A stretch of 10,561 nt of DNA from Actinomycetes bacterium (GCA_021801615.1 JAJYXS010000036.1:1-10561), one strand, 5' to 3'. Positions 1-6,664 are shown, counted from the first letter of the stretch. Numbers and translations: made by a program. The notes: generated by a model from the sequence alone, not told the origin.

Positions 1-2
1 GC

Positions 3-50
3 AAGGCCTTCGAGCTGCTCGGCGTGTCGATCCCCCGGCGGATCGCGTAG
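3..50 (+). CDS. 3' end of an unrecognised gene (partial)
   Basis: Only the last 15 codons and a TAG stop are inside the window, reading KAFELLGVSIPRRIA. Third codon positions are almost all G or C, as in the real genes further on, which supports coding on this strand. The product cannot be identified from so few residues. It ends 20 bases before an inverted repeat (70-118) that could be the end of an insertion sequence, so a transposase or other mobile-element protein is one option, but nothing in the peptide proves it. Confidence 0.4.
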   Translation, partial: KAFELLGVSIPRRIA

Positions 51-69
51 ACAGTAACGATCCTGGCTC

Positions 70-118
70 ACGGCTCATCGTCCCTGGTGAGGGCCCAAAA
101 GTGATGGAAGGGAGCCGT
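70..118. repeat. Inverted repeat, possible insertion-sequence end
   Basis: ACGGCTC at 70-76 is perfectly complementary to GAGCCGT at 112-118, with 35 bases between. Read inward from position 116 on the minus strand the sequence starts GGCTCCCTTCCATCACTTTT. It begins with GG and has a short A/T-rich run, a look I associate with ends of ISL3-type elements; this is recollection, not a match I could test. If it is an IS end, the element would lie mostly left of the window and the target duplication would begin near 117. A transcription terminator for the upstream gene is the alternative. Confidence 0.3.
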
Positions 119-447
119 AACTTCGGTCTAGGTGTGCTACGAGGTCAGCACCGTCGAGACCCACCTCGTCCTGTCCGAGGGGAGCGCGGCGGACGATCGA
201 GCTCGAGCACGAGACCGGCCCTGCTGAGGTGGAAAAGCTGGAACACATCCCGCAGGTGCGCTCGGCAAGGGTGAAGCAGGTGGACGGCGGACCCCGTAAC
301 CGGACCTCGGACCTCGACCAGGTTGCCCGCCGAGGTCTCGGCGGCCCCGGTTGTGCGTATCCGCTTCTCCACGGCGGTGGCAACAACGTCCGACCGGGTC
401 CTCTCGAGTGGCGTGGCCCAGAGCCACCACGAGATCGCAAGCCGGAA

Positions 448-484
448 CCGGCACCGTCCCCACCTTCCCAGCCGGCACCGTCCC
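448..484. repeat. Short direct repeat, 13 bases, two copies
   Basis: CCGGCACCGTCCC occurs at 448-460 and again at 472-484, with an 11-base spacer. It lies in the gene-poor stretch, near the 15-base tandem repeat at 506-550. No function is evident. Confidence 0.6.
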
Positions 485-505
485 AGAGAACCCGACGCTT
501 GCGAA

Positions 506-550
506 CGCAGCCCTGGTGGACGCAGCCCTGGTGGACGCAGCCATGGCTGC
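506..550. repeat. 15-base tandem repeat, two perfect copies plus a partial
   Basis: CGCAGCCCTGGTGGA is repeated exactly at 506-520 and 521-535 and followed by a diverged third copy at 536-550 that keeps CGCAGCC. The unit is a multiple of three, so any frame crossing it stays open; on the minus strand it gives repeated Ala-Ala-Ser-Thr-Arg. It could be replication slippage in a coding or formerly coding segment. Confidence 0.75.
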
Positions 551-729
551 GACGGCCGACTCTGGGACCGCAAGAGCGACGATACCGACGAGCGACGCCG
601 CTGCCAGGGCCACGGCGAACCCCGCTCCGACGGGGATCGGCACTCTCCTTTGTCTCCTGTCTCGGGCGACGGCCCTCCTCGCCTCCTTGCCGCCGAAGGC
701 TACGGCCACGGCACGGCTTGGGCGGCGTC

Positions 730-770
730 TGGCAATGGCCGACGCCTGGCAATGGCAGACGTGGCAATGG
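730..770. repeat. TGGCAATGG repeated three times
   Basis: TGGCAATGG occurs at 730-738, 747-755 and 762-770. The first two copies are 17 bases apart start to start and the last two 15 apart; copies one and two are each followed by C or CA and GACG. It is in the gene-poor stretch about 180 bases before the sel operon. It may be slippage-derived or a cluster of protein-binding sites; the sequence does not decide. Confidence 0.6.
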
Positions 771-915
771 ACGGTGGGCCGAAGGCGGGTCGGGGGACCG
801 CCGACGAGGTCAGATCGCTCCCGGAGGCCGAATGGCGGTGGCCCGGGACGGCGTCGCGTGGCAGCTCTGTAGTGTGGCAGGGGCCGGTATGCACCACGCG
901 CTTCTCAAGGACCCC

Positions 916-946
916 GAGGCGGGCTCCTGCCTCACTGGACAGGAGC
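916..946 (+). promoter_or_regulatory. Hairpin covering the ribosome binding site of the sel operon
   Basis: GCTCCTG at 923-929 is perfectly complementary to CAGGAGC at 940-946, giving a 7-base-pair stem with a 10-base loop. The right arm contains AGGAG (941-945), the ribosome binding site seven bases before the GTG at 953, so folding would hide it. A second, competing stem is possible: GAGGC at 916-920 with GCCTC at 929-933. It shares base 929 with the first stem and puts the anti-ribosome-binding-site bases in its loop, which would free the site. This is the layout of a translational on/off switch. The pairing is seen; regulation is inferred. Confidence 0.45.
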
Positions 947-952
947 GCTGAC

Positions 953-1654
953 GTGCCCACGGAGCTGCTCTATCTCCGCGATGCCTACCTCGTCGACGTC
1001 CGCGCGACGGTCACCGCTGTCGACGGTAACCGGGTGACGCTCGACAGGACTGTCTTCTACCCCACTGGCGGCGGCCAGCCGCACGACACGGGCACCCTGG
1101 CACGCGCACGGGTGGTCGACGTCCGCAAGGAGGGGGAGGAGGTGTGGCACGTCCTTGAGGGACCGCCGCCCGACGTCGGCGAGACCGTGGACGGCCGTCT
1201 CGACTGGGGGCGTCGTCACGCACTGATGAGGACCCACACCGCGCTGCACGTCCTGTCCGGGGTGATCTGGCACGAGTGGGGCAGGGCCGTCACCGGAGGC
1301 AACATGGAGCCGCTCAGCGCTCGGATGGACTTCGAGTTCGATCCGCTCCCCGAGGGGTTCGGCGCGGCCGTCGAGAGCCGCGTGAACGAGGAGCTCGCCG
1401 CGGCGCGACCGATCGAAGTGCGGTTCGTGCCACGCGAGTCGGCGCTCGCGGACGAGGACCTCATCCGGACGAAGGTGAACCTGGTTCCCCCCTCCGTGAC
1501 CGAGCTTCGGGTGATCGACATCGTCGGCCTGGACAGGCAGGCGGACGGCGGGACGCACGTCCGAAGAACGGACGAGGTGGGCAGGATCCGCGTGGTCAAG
1601 ACGGAGTCGAAGGGAAAGGGGAACAAGCGCATCCGCCTCGAGGTCCTCGACTGA
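953..1654 (+). CDS. alaX: Alanyl-tRNA editing protein, AlaX type, first gene of the sel operon
   Basis: A 233-residue free-standing relative of the editing domain of alanyl-tRNA synthetase. Such proteins hydrolyse tRNA(Ala) mischarged with serine (some act on glycine) in the cytosol. Seen here: a beta-rich N-terminal part with TVFYPTGGGQP at 33-43, typical of the AlaRS-like domain; the first metal-binding motif HTALH (H95, H99); and the second motif QADGGTHV at 196-203, where H202 is kept but the usual cysteine position is D198. Length fits the medium AlaX class. GTG at 953 is chosen because AGGAG lies seven bases upstream; the frame is open further upstream, but without family similarity or a ribosome binding site. 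The TGA stop shares its A with the ATG of selB. The context suggests a role in tRNA quality control tied to Sec synthesis, which is inference. Confidence 0.87.
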   Translation: MPTELLYLRDAYLVDVRATVTAVDGNRVTLDRTVFYPTGGGQPHDTGTLARARVVDVRKEGEEVWHVLEGPPPDVGETVDGRLDWGRRHALMRTHTALHVLSGVIWHEWGRAVTGGNMEPLSARMDFEFDPLPEGFGAAVESRVNEELAAARPIEVRFVPRESALADEDLIRTKVNLVPPSVTELRVIDIVGLDRQADGGTHVRRTDEVGRIRVVKTESKGKGNKRIRLEVLD

Positions 1655-3603
1655 TGGCGCGGCAGATGGCACGCGTTGACACCGCTGCACGTTCGGCGGG
1701 TGCGGCCCCGCCATCACGCGTCGTCGTCACCGCCGGGCACGTCGACCACGGCAAATCGACGCTCGTCGAGTGGCTGACGGGCACGCATCCCGACCGGCTG
1801 GAGGAGGAGCGGCGGCGGGGCCTCACCATCGACCTCGGCTTCGCGTCCACCGTCCTTTCCTCGGGCATCGAGATCGGGGTCGTCGACGTCCCGGGCCACG
1901 TCCGGTTCCTGAAGAACATGGTCGCAGGAGTGGGTGCCGTCGACGCATGTCTCTTCGTGGTCGCGGCGACCGAGGGGTGGAAGCCACAAACCGAGGACCA
2001 TCTTCGGATCCTCGACGTCGTCGGCGTGCGGCGCGGCGTGGTGGCGCTGACGTACGCGGCGTCTGTCGACGCCGATCGGCTGGGCGTTGCGCGCGACGAG
2101 ATTGCATCACGAGTCTTGGGAACGTTCCTGGAGGACGCGCCCGTCGTGGCCGTAGACGTGCCCGCCGGGCTTGGCCTCGACGGCCCGGGCGGCCTGCGCG
2201 AGGCCATCGGCGCGATGGTCGCCTCGGTGCCGCCGGCACCGGACCGAGGGCGCCCGAGACTGTGGATCGACCGCTCGTTCTCGATCCACGGCGCGGGTGC
2301 GGTGGTGACCGGCACCCTCGCGGGTGGCACCGTCGCGGTCGGTGACCGCCTGGACATCGTCTCTTCTGCGGCGGACGCTCCTGTGGCGGTGCGTGTCCGC
2401 GGGCTCGAGAGCTACGGGAGACGCCTCGACTCGGCCGAGCCCGGTCGCCGCCTCGCGGTGAACCTCGCCGGCGTCGACCACCACACGTCGGCGCGCGGCG
2501 CTGCGCTCGTGCACGCGCGTCAATGGCACCGCTGCACCGTGGCGGACGCGGACCTGGCGACGTGCCCCGGCCTTGGCCACCCGGTGTCGGCGCGCGGCGC
2601 GTACCTCGCTCACCTCGGCACCTCGGAGCAGGCGATCAAGTTGCGCGTGCTCGGACCGAGCGACGAGATCTCCCCCGGGTCCAGCGGCAAGGTCCGTCTT
2701 TGGCTCACCGCGGCCCTGCCGCTGGCTCCTGGCGACCGCTTCGTGCTGCGCGATGCCGGCCGAAAGGAGGTGATCGGCGGAGGCACGCTGCTCGACGTGG
2801 CCCCCGTCCTGCCGATCTCGAAGGCTGAACCAAGCATCTCAGTCGCCCGAGTGGTCTCCGAGCGCGGCTGGGTCGACACCGACGAGCTGGAGCGGCTCAC
2901 GGGATCTCCTGCGACGCCGACGTTGGGACGCTGGGTGGTCGATCCGGAGGTGCTCCAGCGCATGCGAGCGTCGGTGATCGAGCGCGTGCGCAGTGCCGGC
3001 GCGCCAGGGCTCGACCTCTCCGTTCTCGACGAGCGCGAGCGTGCCGTGGCCGCGACCCTCGACGACCTCACCGTGTCGCACGGGATCGCGCGCGCGCGAC
3101 CCGTCGAGGGTCCCTCACGCGACCGTCCCGCGGAGGCACGGACGCATGCCGCCGAGACCAAGCCCTCCGACCCCGCAGCCATCGACGCTCGCGGTGAGGA
3201 CGCCGGCCACCCGGCGGTCGACGCGGACCTCCTCGACCACCCCTTCCTTGCGGCGCTGCGCCGCTCGCCGTTCGACCCGCCCCCGCCCACCGGGGTCGCA
3301 CGCAACGATCTGCGGCGCCTCGTCCGAAGCGGCCTCGTCGTCGAGTCGAACGGGCTGTGGTACGCCGCGAGCGCCGTCGAGGAAGCCGCCATACGCGTCG
3401 CGGCGCTGCTCGAGCAGGCTCCCGCAGGCGTGAGAGTCTCCGACGTGCGCGACGCGCTGGGCGCGTCGCGACGAACGGTCCTCCCCTTGCTCTCGCACCT
3501 CGACGCGATCGGCGTGACCCGACGCAACGGTGACCTGCGCACCGCCGGGCCGAAGCTGCCGCTCCGATCCGCCGAGCCTTCGCACGAAGGAAGCATGCGG
3601 TGA
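1654..3603 (+). CDS. selB: Selenocysteine-specific translation elongation factor SelB
   Basis: 649 residues. SelB is a GTPase that brings Sec-tRNA(Sec) to the ribosome at UGA codons marked by a SECIS hairpin. Visible: G1 GHVDHGKST (28-36), switch I region with RRRGLTIDLGF (53-63), G3 DVPGH (78-82), EF-Tu-like beta-barrel domains to about residue 385, then C-terminal winged-helix repeats, the last at about 575-635 (DALGASRRTVLPLLSHLD), which in known SelB binds the SECIS. Odd: where G4 (T/N-K-x-D) is expected the sequence is LTYAASVDADRL (132-143), without the Lys and Asp that read guanine. Residues about 482-522 form a charged, Pro/Ala-rich linker between winged-helix units, making the protein longer than I expect for the family. 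ATG at 1654 overlaps the alaX stop; ATG at 1666 is an alternative. Confidence 0.95.
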   Translation: MARQMARVDTAARSAGAAPPSRVVVTAGHVDHGKSTLVEWLTGTHPDRLEEERRRGLTIDLGFASTVLSSGIEIGVVDVPGHVRFLKNMVAGVGAVDACLFVVAATEGWKPQTEDHLRILDVVGVRRGVVALTYAASVDADRLGVARDEIASRVLGTFLEDAPVVAVDVPAGLGLDGPGGLREAIGAMVASVPPAPDRGRPRLWIDRSFSIHGAGAVVTGTLAGGTVAVGDRLDIVSSAADAPVAVRVRGLESYGRRLDSAEPGRRLAVNLAGVDHHTSARGAALVHARQWHRCTVADADLATCPGLGHPVSARGAYLAHLGTSEQAIKLRVLGPSDEISPGSSGKVRLWLTAALPLAPGDRFVLRDAGRKEVIGGGTLLDVAPVLPISKAEPSISVARVVSERGWVDTDELERLTGSPATPTLGRWVVDPEVLQRMRASVIERVRSAGAPGLDLSVLDERERAVAATLDDLTVSHGIARARPVEGPSRDRPAEARTHAAETKPSDPAAIDARGEDAGHPAVDADLLDHPFLAALRRSPFDPPPPTGVARNDLRRLVRSGLVVESNGLWYAASAVEEAAIRVAALLEQAPAGVRVSDVRDALGASRRTVLPLLSHLDAIGVTRRNGDLRTAGPKLPLRSAEPSHEGSMR

Positions 3604-4643
3604 AGAAGCATGCGCTGAAGCAGCCAGAGCCCGCCGGGTCGACCCAGGCGGTCGGGCTTGCCCAGTGGACCACCTGCGGAGGCTGCGCGGCGAAGTGGGG
3701 CGCTGGGCCGCTCGACAGGCTGCTCGCCACGCTCGCCTCGCAGTCGGCCGACCGCTCGCTGCTGGTCGGGCTCGACGCGTTCGACGACGCGGCCGTGCTC
3801 GCGCTGCACGACGACCTCGCGCTCGTGTCCACGACCGACTTCTTTCCGCCGATGGTCGCCGAACCTGCGGACTACGGCGCGATCGCGGCGGCGAACGCGT
3901 GCAGCGACGTGTTCGCCATGGGCGGGCGGGTCGTGCTCGCGCTCAACATCGCCGCCTTCCCCGAGCACCTTCCCGACCAGGTGATCGACGCCGTCCTGTC
4001 GTCCGCGGCCGGCGTGGTCGCAGAGGCCGGTGGCGTCGTGGCCGGAGGCCACACGATCCGCTCGAACGAGCCCGTCTTCGGTCTCGCTGTCCAAGGGCTC
4101 GTGCACCCGGACCGCATCCTCACCAAGCGAGCAGCCCGTGCCGGCCAGGCGGTCGTCCTCTCCAAGCCGCTCGGGACTGGGATCGTGCTCCAGGGTGGAG
4201 GAGAGGACGACCGGAGGGCCGCCGTCGCCGGAATGCGCGCGCTCAACCGGCGGGCTTCTGCCGCGCTGCAGGCGCTCGGCACCGCTGTCGGGGCCGTCAC
4301 CGACGTCACCGGGTACGGCCTCTGCGGTCATGGCTGGGAAGTCGCGGAACGCTCGGGCGTCTCGCTCGTCCTCGACGCTCGAGCCCTTCCGCTGTACCCC
4401 GGTGCGCTGGACGCCGCGGCTCGCGGGGTGCGAACCGGCGGCGACCGGCGGAACCGCGAGCACCTCTCGGGCCACGTCGAGTCGACGACCACAGCCGCGC
4501 GCGAGGCGATCGCCTTCGACCCGCAGACCTCTGGAGGCCTGCTTGCGACGGTGGACGTCGCCGCCGTCGCCGACCTCGCCGACGCGGGGTTCGTCCCAGT
4601 CGGCGAGGTGGCCGCCGGCGCGGCGCGAGTGGTCCTGGGGTGA
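3600..4643 (+). CDS. selD: Selenide, water dikinase (selenophosphate synthetase) SelD
   Basis: 347 residues. SelD uses ATP and selenide to make selenophosphate, the selenium donor for SelA. The catalytic motif is TTCGGCAAKWG: C29 and K32 correspond by spacing to the essential Cys17/Lys20 of the E. coli enzyme. The active residue is encoded TGC, so this is the Cys form and not itself a selenoprotein. Metal- and ATP-binding motifs of the AIRS/PurM-like fold follow: FDDAAV (61-66), TTDFFPP (78-84), AANACSDVFAMGG (97-109) and GGHTIRSNEPVFGLAVQG near 149-166. The GTG start overlaps the selB stop in the sequence GTGA, and the stop overlaps the selA start in the same way, so the three genes should be translated together. 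Confidence 0.96.
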   Translation: MKKHALKQPEPAGSTQAVGLAQWTTCGGCAAKWGAGPLDRLLATLASQSADRSLLVGLDAFDDAAVLALHDDLALVSTTDFFPPMVAEPADYGAIAAANACSDVFAMGGRVVLALNIAAFPEHLPDQVIDAVLSSAAGVVAEAGGVVAGGHTIRSNEPVFGLAVQGLVHPDRILTKRAARAGQAVVLSKPLGTGIVLQGGGEDDRRAAVAGMRALNRRASAALQALGTAVGAVTDVTGYGLCGHGWEVAERSGVSLVLDARALPLYPGALDAAARGVRTGGDRRNREHLSGHVESTTTAAREAIAFDPQTSGGLLATVDVAAVADLADAGFVPVGEVAAGAARVVLG

Positions 4644-5959
4644 CCGGGCCGACCCCCGACCCCGAGCGCGCCATGGCGGCCAGGCCAGCGCGTCCTCCCT
4701 CCGTCGACGCCCTCGCACGCTCGATGGCCACAACCGGTCTCCCCCACCCCGTGCTCGTCGACGCGGCACGCCAGGCGATCGCGGCGGGCGATCCCAGCAC
4801 CACGAGAACACGCGCCGAGCGGATCGCGAGGACCCTGCTGCGGCCGGTGATCAACGCGACCGGAGTGCTGCTCCACACGAACCTCGGCCGAGCCCCGGTC
4901 GGGATCGCCCGCAGAGGCGAGCCCGCTCGATACGCGAACGTCGAGCTCGACCTCGAGACCGGCCGCAGGGGATCGAGGAGCGACCACGCCGCACGACTGC
5001 TCGCGCTCGCCGCCGGTGCGCAGGCGGCGCTCGTCGTGAACAACGGCGCGTCCGCGGTGCTGCTCGCGCTGAGCGCGCTCGCCGCGGGCACCCGGGTCCC
5101 GGTGAGCCGCGGCGAGCTGGTCGAGATCGGTGGCGGCTTCCGGATCCCCGAGGTGCTGGCGGCCTCGGGCGCGGCTCTCGTCGAGGTCGGGACCACGAAC
5201 CGGACGCGCCTCGCCGACTACCAAGAGGTCGTCCAGGACGATCCAGACGGTATCGGGGTCGTCTTGAAGGTCCACCGCTCCAATTACCAGATGGTGGGCT
5301 TCACCCAAGACGTCGCCGTCCGCGAGCTCGCGACGCTGGGACCGCCGGTCGTCTTCGACATCGGCTCGGGCCTCCTCGACGAGACGACCCCGTGGCTGCG
5401 CGACGGACCGCCGTCGTGGCTCCGTGGCGAGCCGGCGGCTCGTCAGGCGCTCGAGCAGGGCGCCGCGCTCGTCACCTTCTCGGCGGACAAGCTGCTCGGG
5501 GGACCGCAGGCGGGGGTCATCGCCGGGCGGCGCGACCTCGTGCAGGCGTGCGCTCGCCACCCCCTGGCCCGTGCGCTACGGCCCGGCGGGCTCGTCCTCG
5601 AGATCCTCCAGGACACGGCCCTCGCCTATCTGCGCCGCGACGGCGACGCGATCGCGTTCTGGCGGATGGCCCGGCTGACCCTCGACGACCTCCTCGCGCG
5701 CGCCGAGGCGGCCGGCGTCGGCGAGGTGGTGCGCTGCCGGTCAGTCCCCGGAGGCGGGACGCTGCCAGGCCTCGAGATCGACTCGGCAGGTCTGGCCCTT
5801 CCCGGCGACCGCACCGCGGCGCTGCGCCTCGCCGAGGTCCCCGTCATCGCGCGCGTGCACGGCGGCAGGACGATCCTCGACCTGCGCACGGTCGACCCGG
5901 CAGACGACGCGCTGGTCGCGGATGCTGCGAGGGCCGCGCTCTCCACGATGCCCGGCTGA
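4640..5959 (+). CDS. selA: L-seryl-tRNA(Sec) selenium transferase SelA
   Basis: 439 residues. SelA is a PLP-dependent enzyme that replaces the serine hydroxyl on Ser-tRNA(Sec) with selenium from selenophosphate. Family signatures are clear: INATGVLLHTNLGRAP (71-86), ELDLETGRRGSRSDH (102-116), VSRGELVEIGGGFRIPEV (155-172), VGTTNRT (183-189), LKVHRSNYQMVGFT (209-222) and the PLP lysine in SADKLLGGPQAG (K284). Bacterial SelA works as a large ring-shaped homo-oligomer. GTG at 4640 overlaps the selD stop (GTGA), the same junction as selB-selD, so I prefer it; ATG at 4673 would remove 11 residues and cannot be excluded. Its presence shows the bacterial one-step route rather than the SepSecS route of archaea and eukaryotes. 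Confidence 0.96.
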   Translation: MTGPTPDPERAMAARPARPPSVDALARSMATTGLPHPVLVDAARQAIAAGDPSTTRTRAERIARTLLRPVINATGVLLHTNLGRAPVGIARRGEPARYANVELDLETGRRGSRSDHAARLLALAAGAQAALVVNNGASAVLLALSALAAGTRVPVSRGELVEIGGGFRIPEVLAASGAALVEVGTTNRTRLADYQEVVQDDPDGIGVVLKVHRSNYQMVGFTQDVAVRELATLGPPVVFDIGSGLLDETTPWLRDGPPSWLRGEPAARQALEQGAALVTFSADKLLGGPQAGVIAGRRDLVQACARHPLARALRPGGLVLEILQDTALAYLRRDGDAIAFWRMARLTLDDLLARAEAAGVGEVVRCRSVPGGGTLPGLEIDSAGLALPGDRTAALRLAEVPVIARVHGGRTILDLRTVDPADDALVADAARAALSTMPG

Positions 5960-5971
5960 GCGTCGGGCTGC

Positions 5972-6010
5972 GGCGGCGGCCGCGTGGCCTTGGTCAGCGC
6001 GGCCGCCGCC
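5972..6010. terminator. GC-only hairpin between convergent selA and parA-like genes
   Basis: GGCGGCGGCCGCG at 5972-5984 is the exact reverse complement of CGCGGCCGCCGCC at 5998-6010, with a 13-base loop. It starts 12 bases after the selA stop. There is no T run, as often seen in high-GC actinobacterial terminators. The right arm lies inside the last codons of the convergent gene (its Arg-rich tail), so the hairpin can serve both strands. Termination itself is inferred. Confidence 0.6.
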
Positions 6011-6578
6011 GAAGCGCGCGCCGAAGCACGTCGGAGTAGACCTCGATGCCCTCACGGCTGAGCCGCCCCTCGGGGCCGCTCGCGATCGCGACGCGCTCGG
6101 GGACGACCCCCCAGATCGGAACCCGTTCGGCCTCCCACCACGCGATGGTCTGACCGAGGTCGTTCGTACCGAGACGCGCGGCGCAGATCACGATCCCGTA
6201 GGGAGTCTCCGGCGGCACCATCTCGACGGTTGCGACCACGCGGGTGAACTCGATGCCGCCCGCACGAGTCGGGATCACGACCGCGTCTGCACGCTCGACC
6301 GCCGCTCGCACGACCCGCTCGTCCCCTGGCGGCGTGTCAACCACTGCGAAGCCCTCGTGGCGCTCCATCGCCCTTGCGACCGTCCGCTCCGAGGGAGCCT
6401 CCTCGAGCTCCACCCCCTCGATGGGACGGGCTTCGAGCCACTCCGCGGACGACGCCTGCCGATCGGCATCGACCAGCAGCACGGGCTGCAAGCCGCGCTC
6501 GACGGCCGACGCCGCGAGGTACACGGCCGTGGTGGTCTTGCCCACCCCGCCTTTCACGTTGCTCACGACGACGTTCAT
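5994..6578 (-). CDS. Orphan ParA/MinD-like ATPase
   Basis: 194 residues of the deviant Walker ATPase family: KGGVGKTT at 9-16 with the signature lysine at the start of the P-loop, VDADRQAS at 36-43, and the Walker B-like VVDTPPG at 79-85. Members bind DNA or membrane when ATP-dimerised and position plasmids, chromosomes or protein complexes. It is short and lacks the N-terminal helix-turn-helix of plasmid ParA, and no ParB-like partner is visible, so its cargo is unknown. ATG at 6578 is chosen because it starts at the first beta strand; a GTG at 6587 is possible. The ATG overlaps the stop of a small upstream ORF (ATGA) and has no good ribosome binding site of its own. It converges on selA and is probably unrelated to it. 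Confidence 0.87.
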   Translation of the reverse strand: MNVVVSNVKGGVGKTTTAVYLAASAVERGLQPVLLVDADRQASSAEWLEARPIEGVELEEAPSERTVARAMERHEGFAVVDTPPGDERVVRAAVERADAVVIPTRAGGIEFTRVVATVEMVPPETPYGIVICAARLGTNDLGQTIAWWEAERVPIWGVVPERVAIASGPEGRLSREGIEVYSDVLRRALRRRPR

Positions 6579-6664
6579 GACCCGCACGACCCGACCAGCT
6601 CACCCGTTCGGCGGAGTGTGGCGCACCCGTCCGGCAGCTGTCCAGCCGGCCACGGGACCTCCAC
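6575..6664 (-). CDS. Possible 29-codon leader ORF coupled to the ParA-like gene
   Basis: A GTG at 6664 opens a 29-residue frame (begins MEVPWPAGQLPDG, ends GELVGSCGS) whose TGA overlaps the ATG of the ParA-like gene as ATGA. On the minus strand a strong purine-rich GGGAGGTGG (6671-6679) ends seven bases before the GTG, with its GGAGG core nine bases away. This is the best ribosome binding site near either gene. The peptide has two cysteines and no known domain. It could be a real small protein or a leader that feeds ribosomes to the ATPase by re-initiation. The frame is also open upstream, so the start rests only on the binding site. Confidence 0.4.
   Translation of the reverse strand: MEVPWPAGQLPDGCATLRRTGELVGSCGS

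Larger units (their letters stand above)
137..709 (-). pseudogene. Possible membrane-anchored protein, doubtful or decayed
   Basis: This minus-strand frame (GTG at 709) has a basic start (KEARRAVARDRRQRR) followed by a run of about 25 hydrophobic residues near 24-49, the layout of an N-terminal membrane anchor or signal sequence, then an Ala/Ser/Thr stretch made by the 15-base tandem repeat. The first 55 codons have the expected third-position G/C bias. Beyond about residue 95 the frame degenerates to Arg/Pro/Gly-rich sequence, while the neighbouring frame (stop near 145) becomes more protein-like, as after a frameshift. There is no ribosome binding site before the GTG. It may be a broken gene or a chance frame; no family is recognised. 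Confidence 0.17.
51..952. other. About 900 bases without a convincing intact gene
   Basis: Many reading frames are open because of the high GC content, but none has a ribosome binding site, a recognisable domain and steady codon bias over its whole length. Two plus-strand stretches look coding by G/C-ending codons: 132-190 in one frame (reads VETHLVLSEG) and 193-345 in another (reads HETGPAEVEKLEHIPQVRSA), as if one gene had been broken by a frameshift. On the minus strand 540-709 also looks coding and encodes a hydrophobic segment. Short direct repeats occur at 448-484, 506-550 and 730-770. The stretch reads best as decayed or rearranged DNA between an upstream element and the sel operon. 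Confidence 0.5.

Noticed and set aside
132..300. A selenoprotein read through the TGA at 225-227
   Set aside because: The sequence after the TGA is a short Gly/Ala-rich run ending at TAA, with no Cys-x2-U or other redox motif and no clear SECIS.
323..952. Upstream extension of the AlaX frame
   Set aside because: It is Arg/Pro/Ser-rich with no family similarity, while GTG 953 has AGGAG at the right distance and gives a normal AlaX length.
1770..2345. Plus-strand overlapping frame inside selB
   Set aside because: Arg/Gly-rich shadow of the selB GTPase domain with no start signal.
2610..4811. Very long minus-strand open frame opposite selB, selD and selA
   Set aside because: It is antisense to three unmistakable genes, is Arg/Gly/Pro-rich with no domain, and is explained by the GC-biased codons of the true strand.
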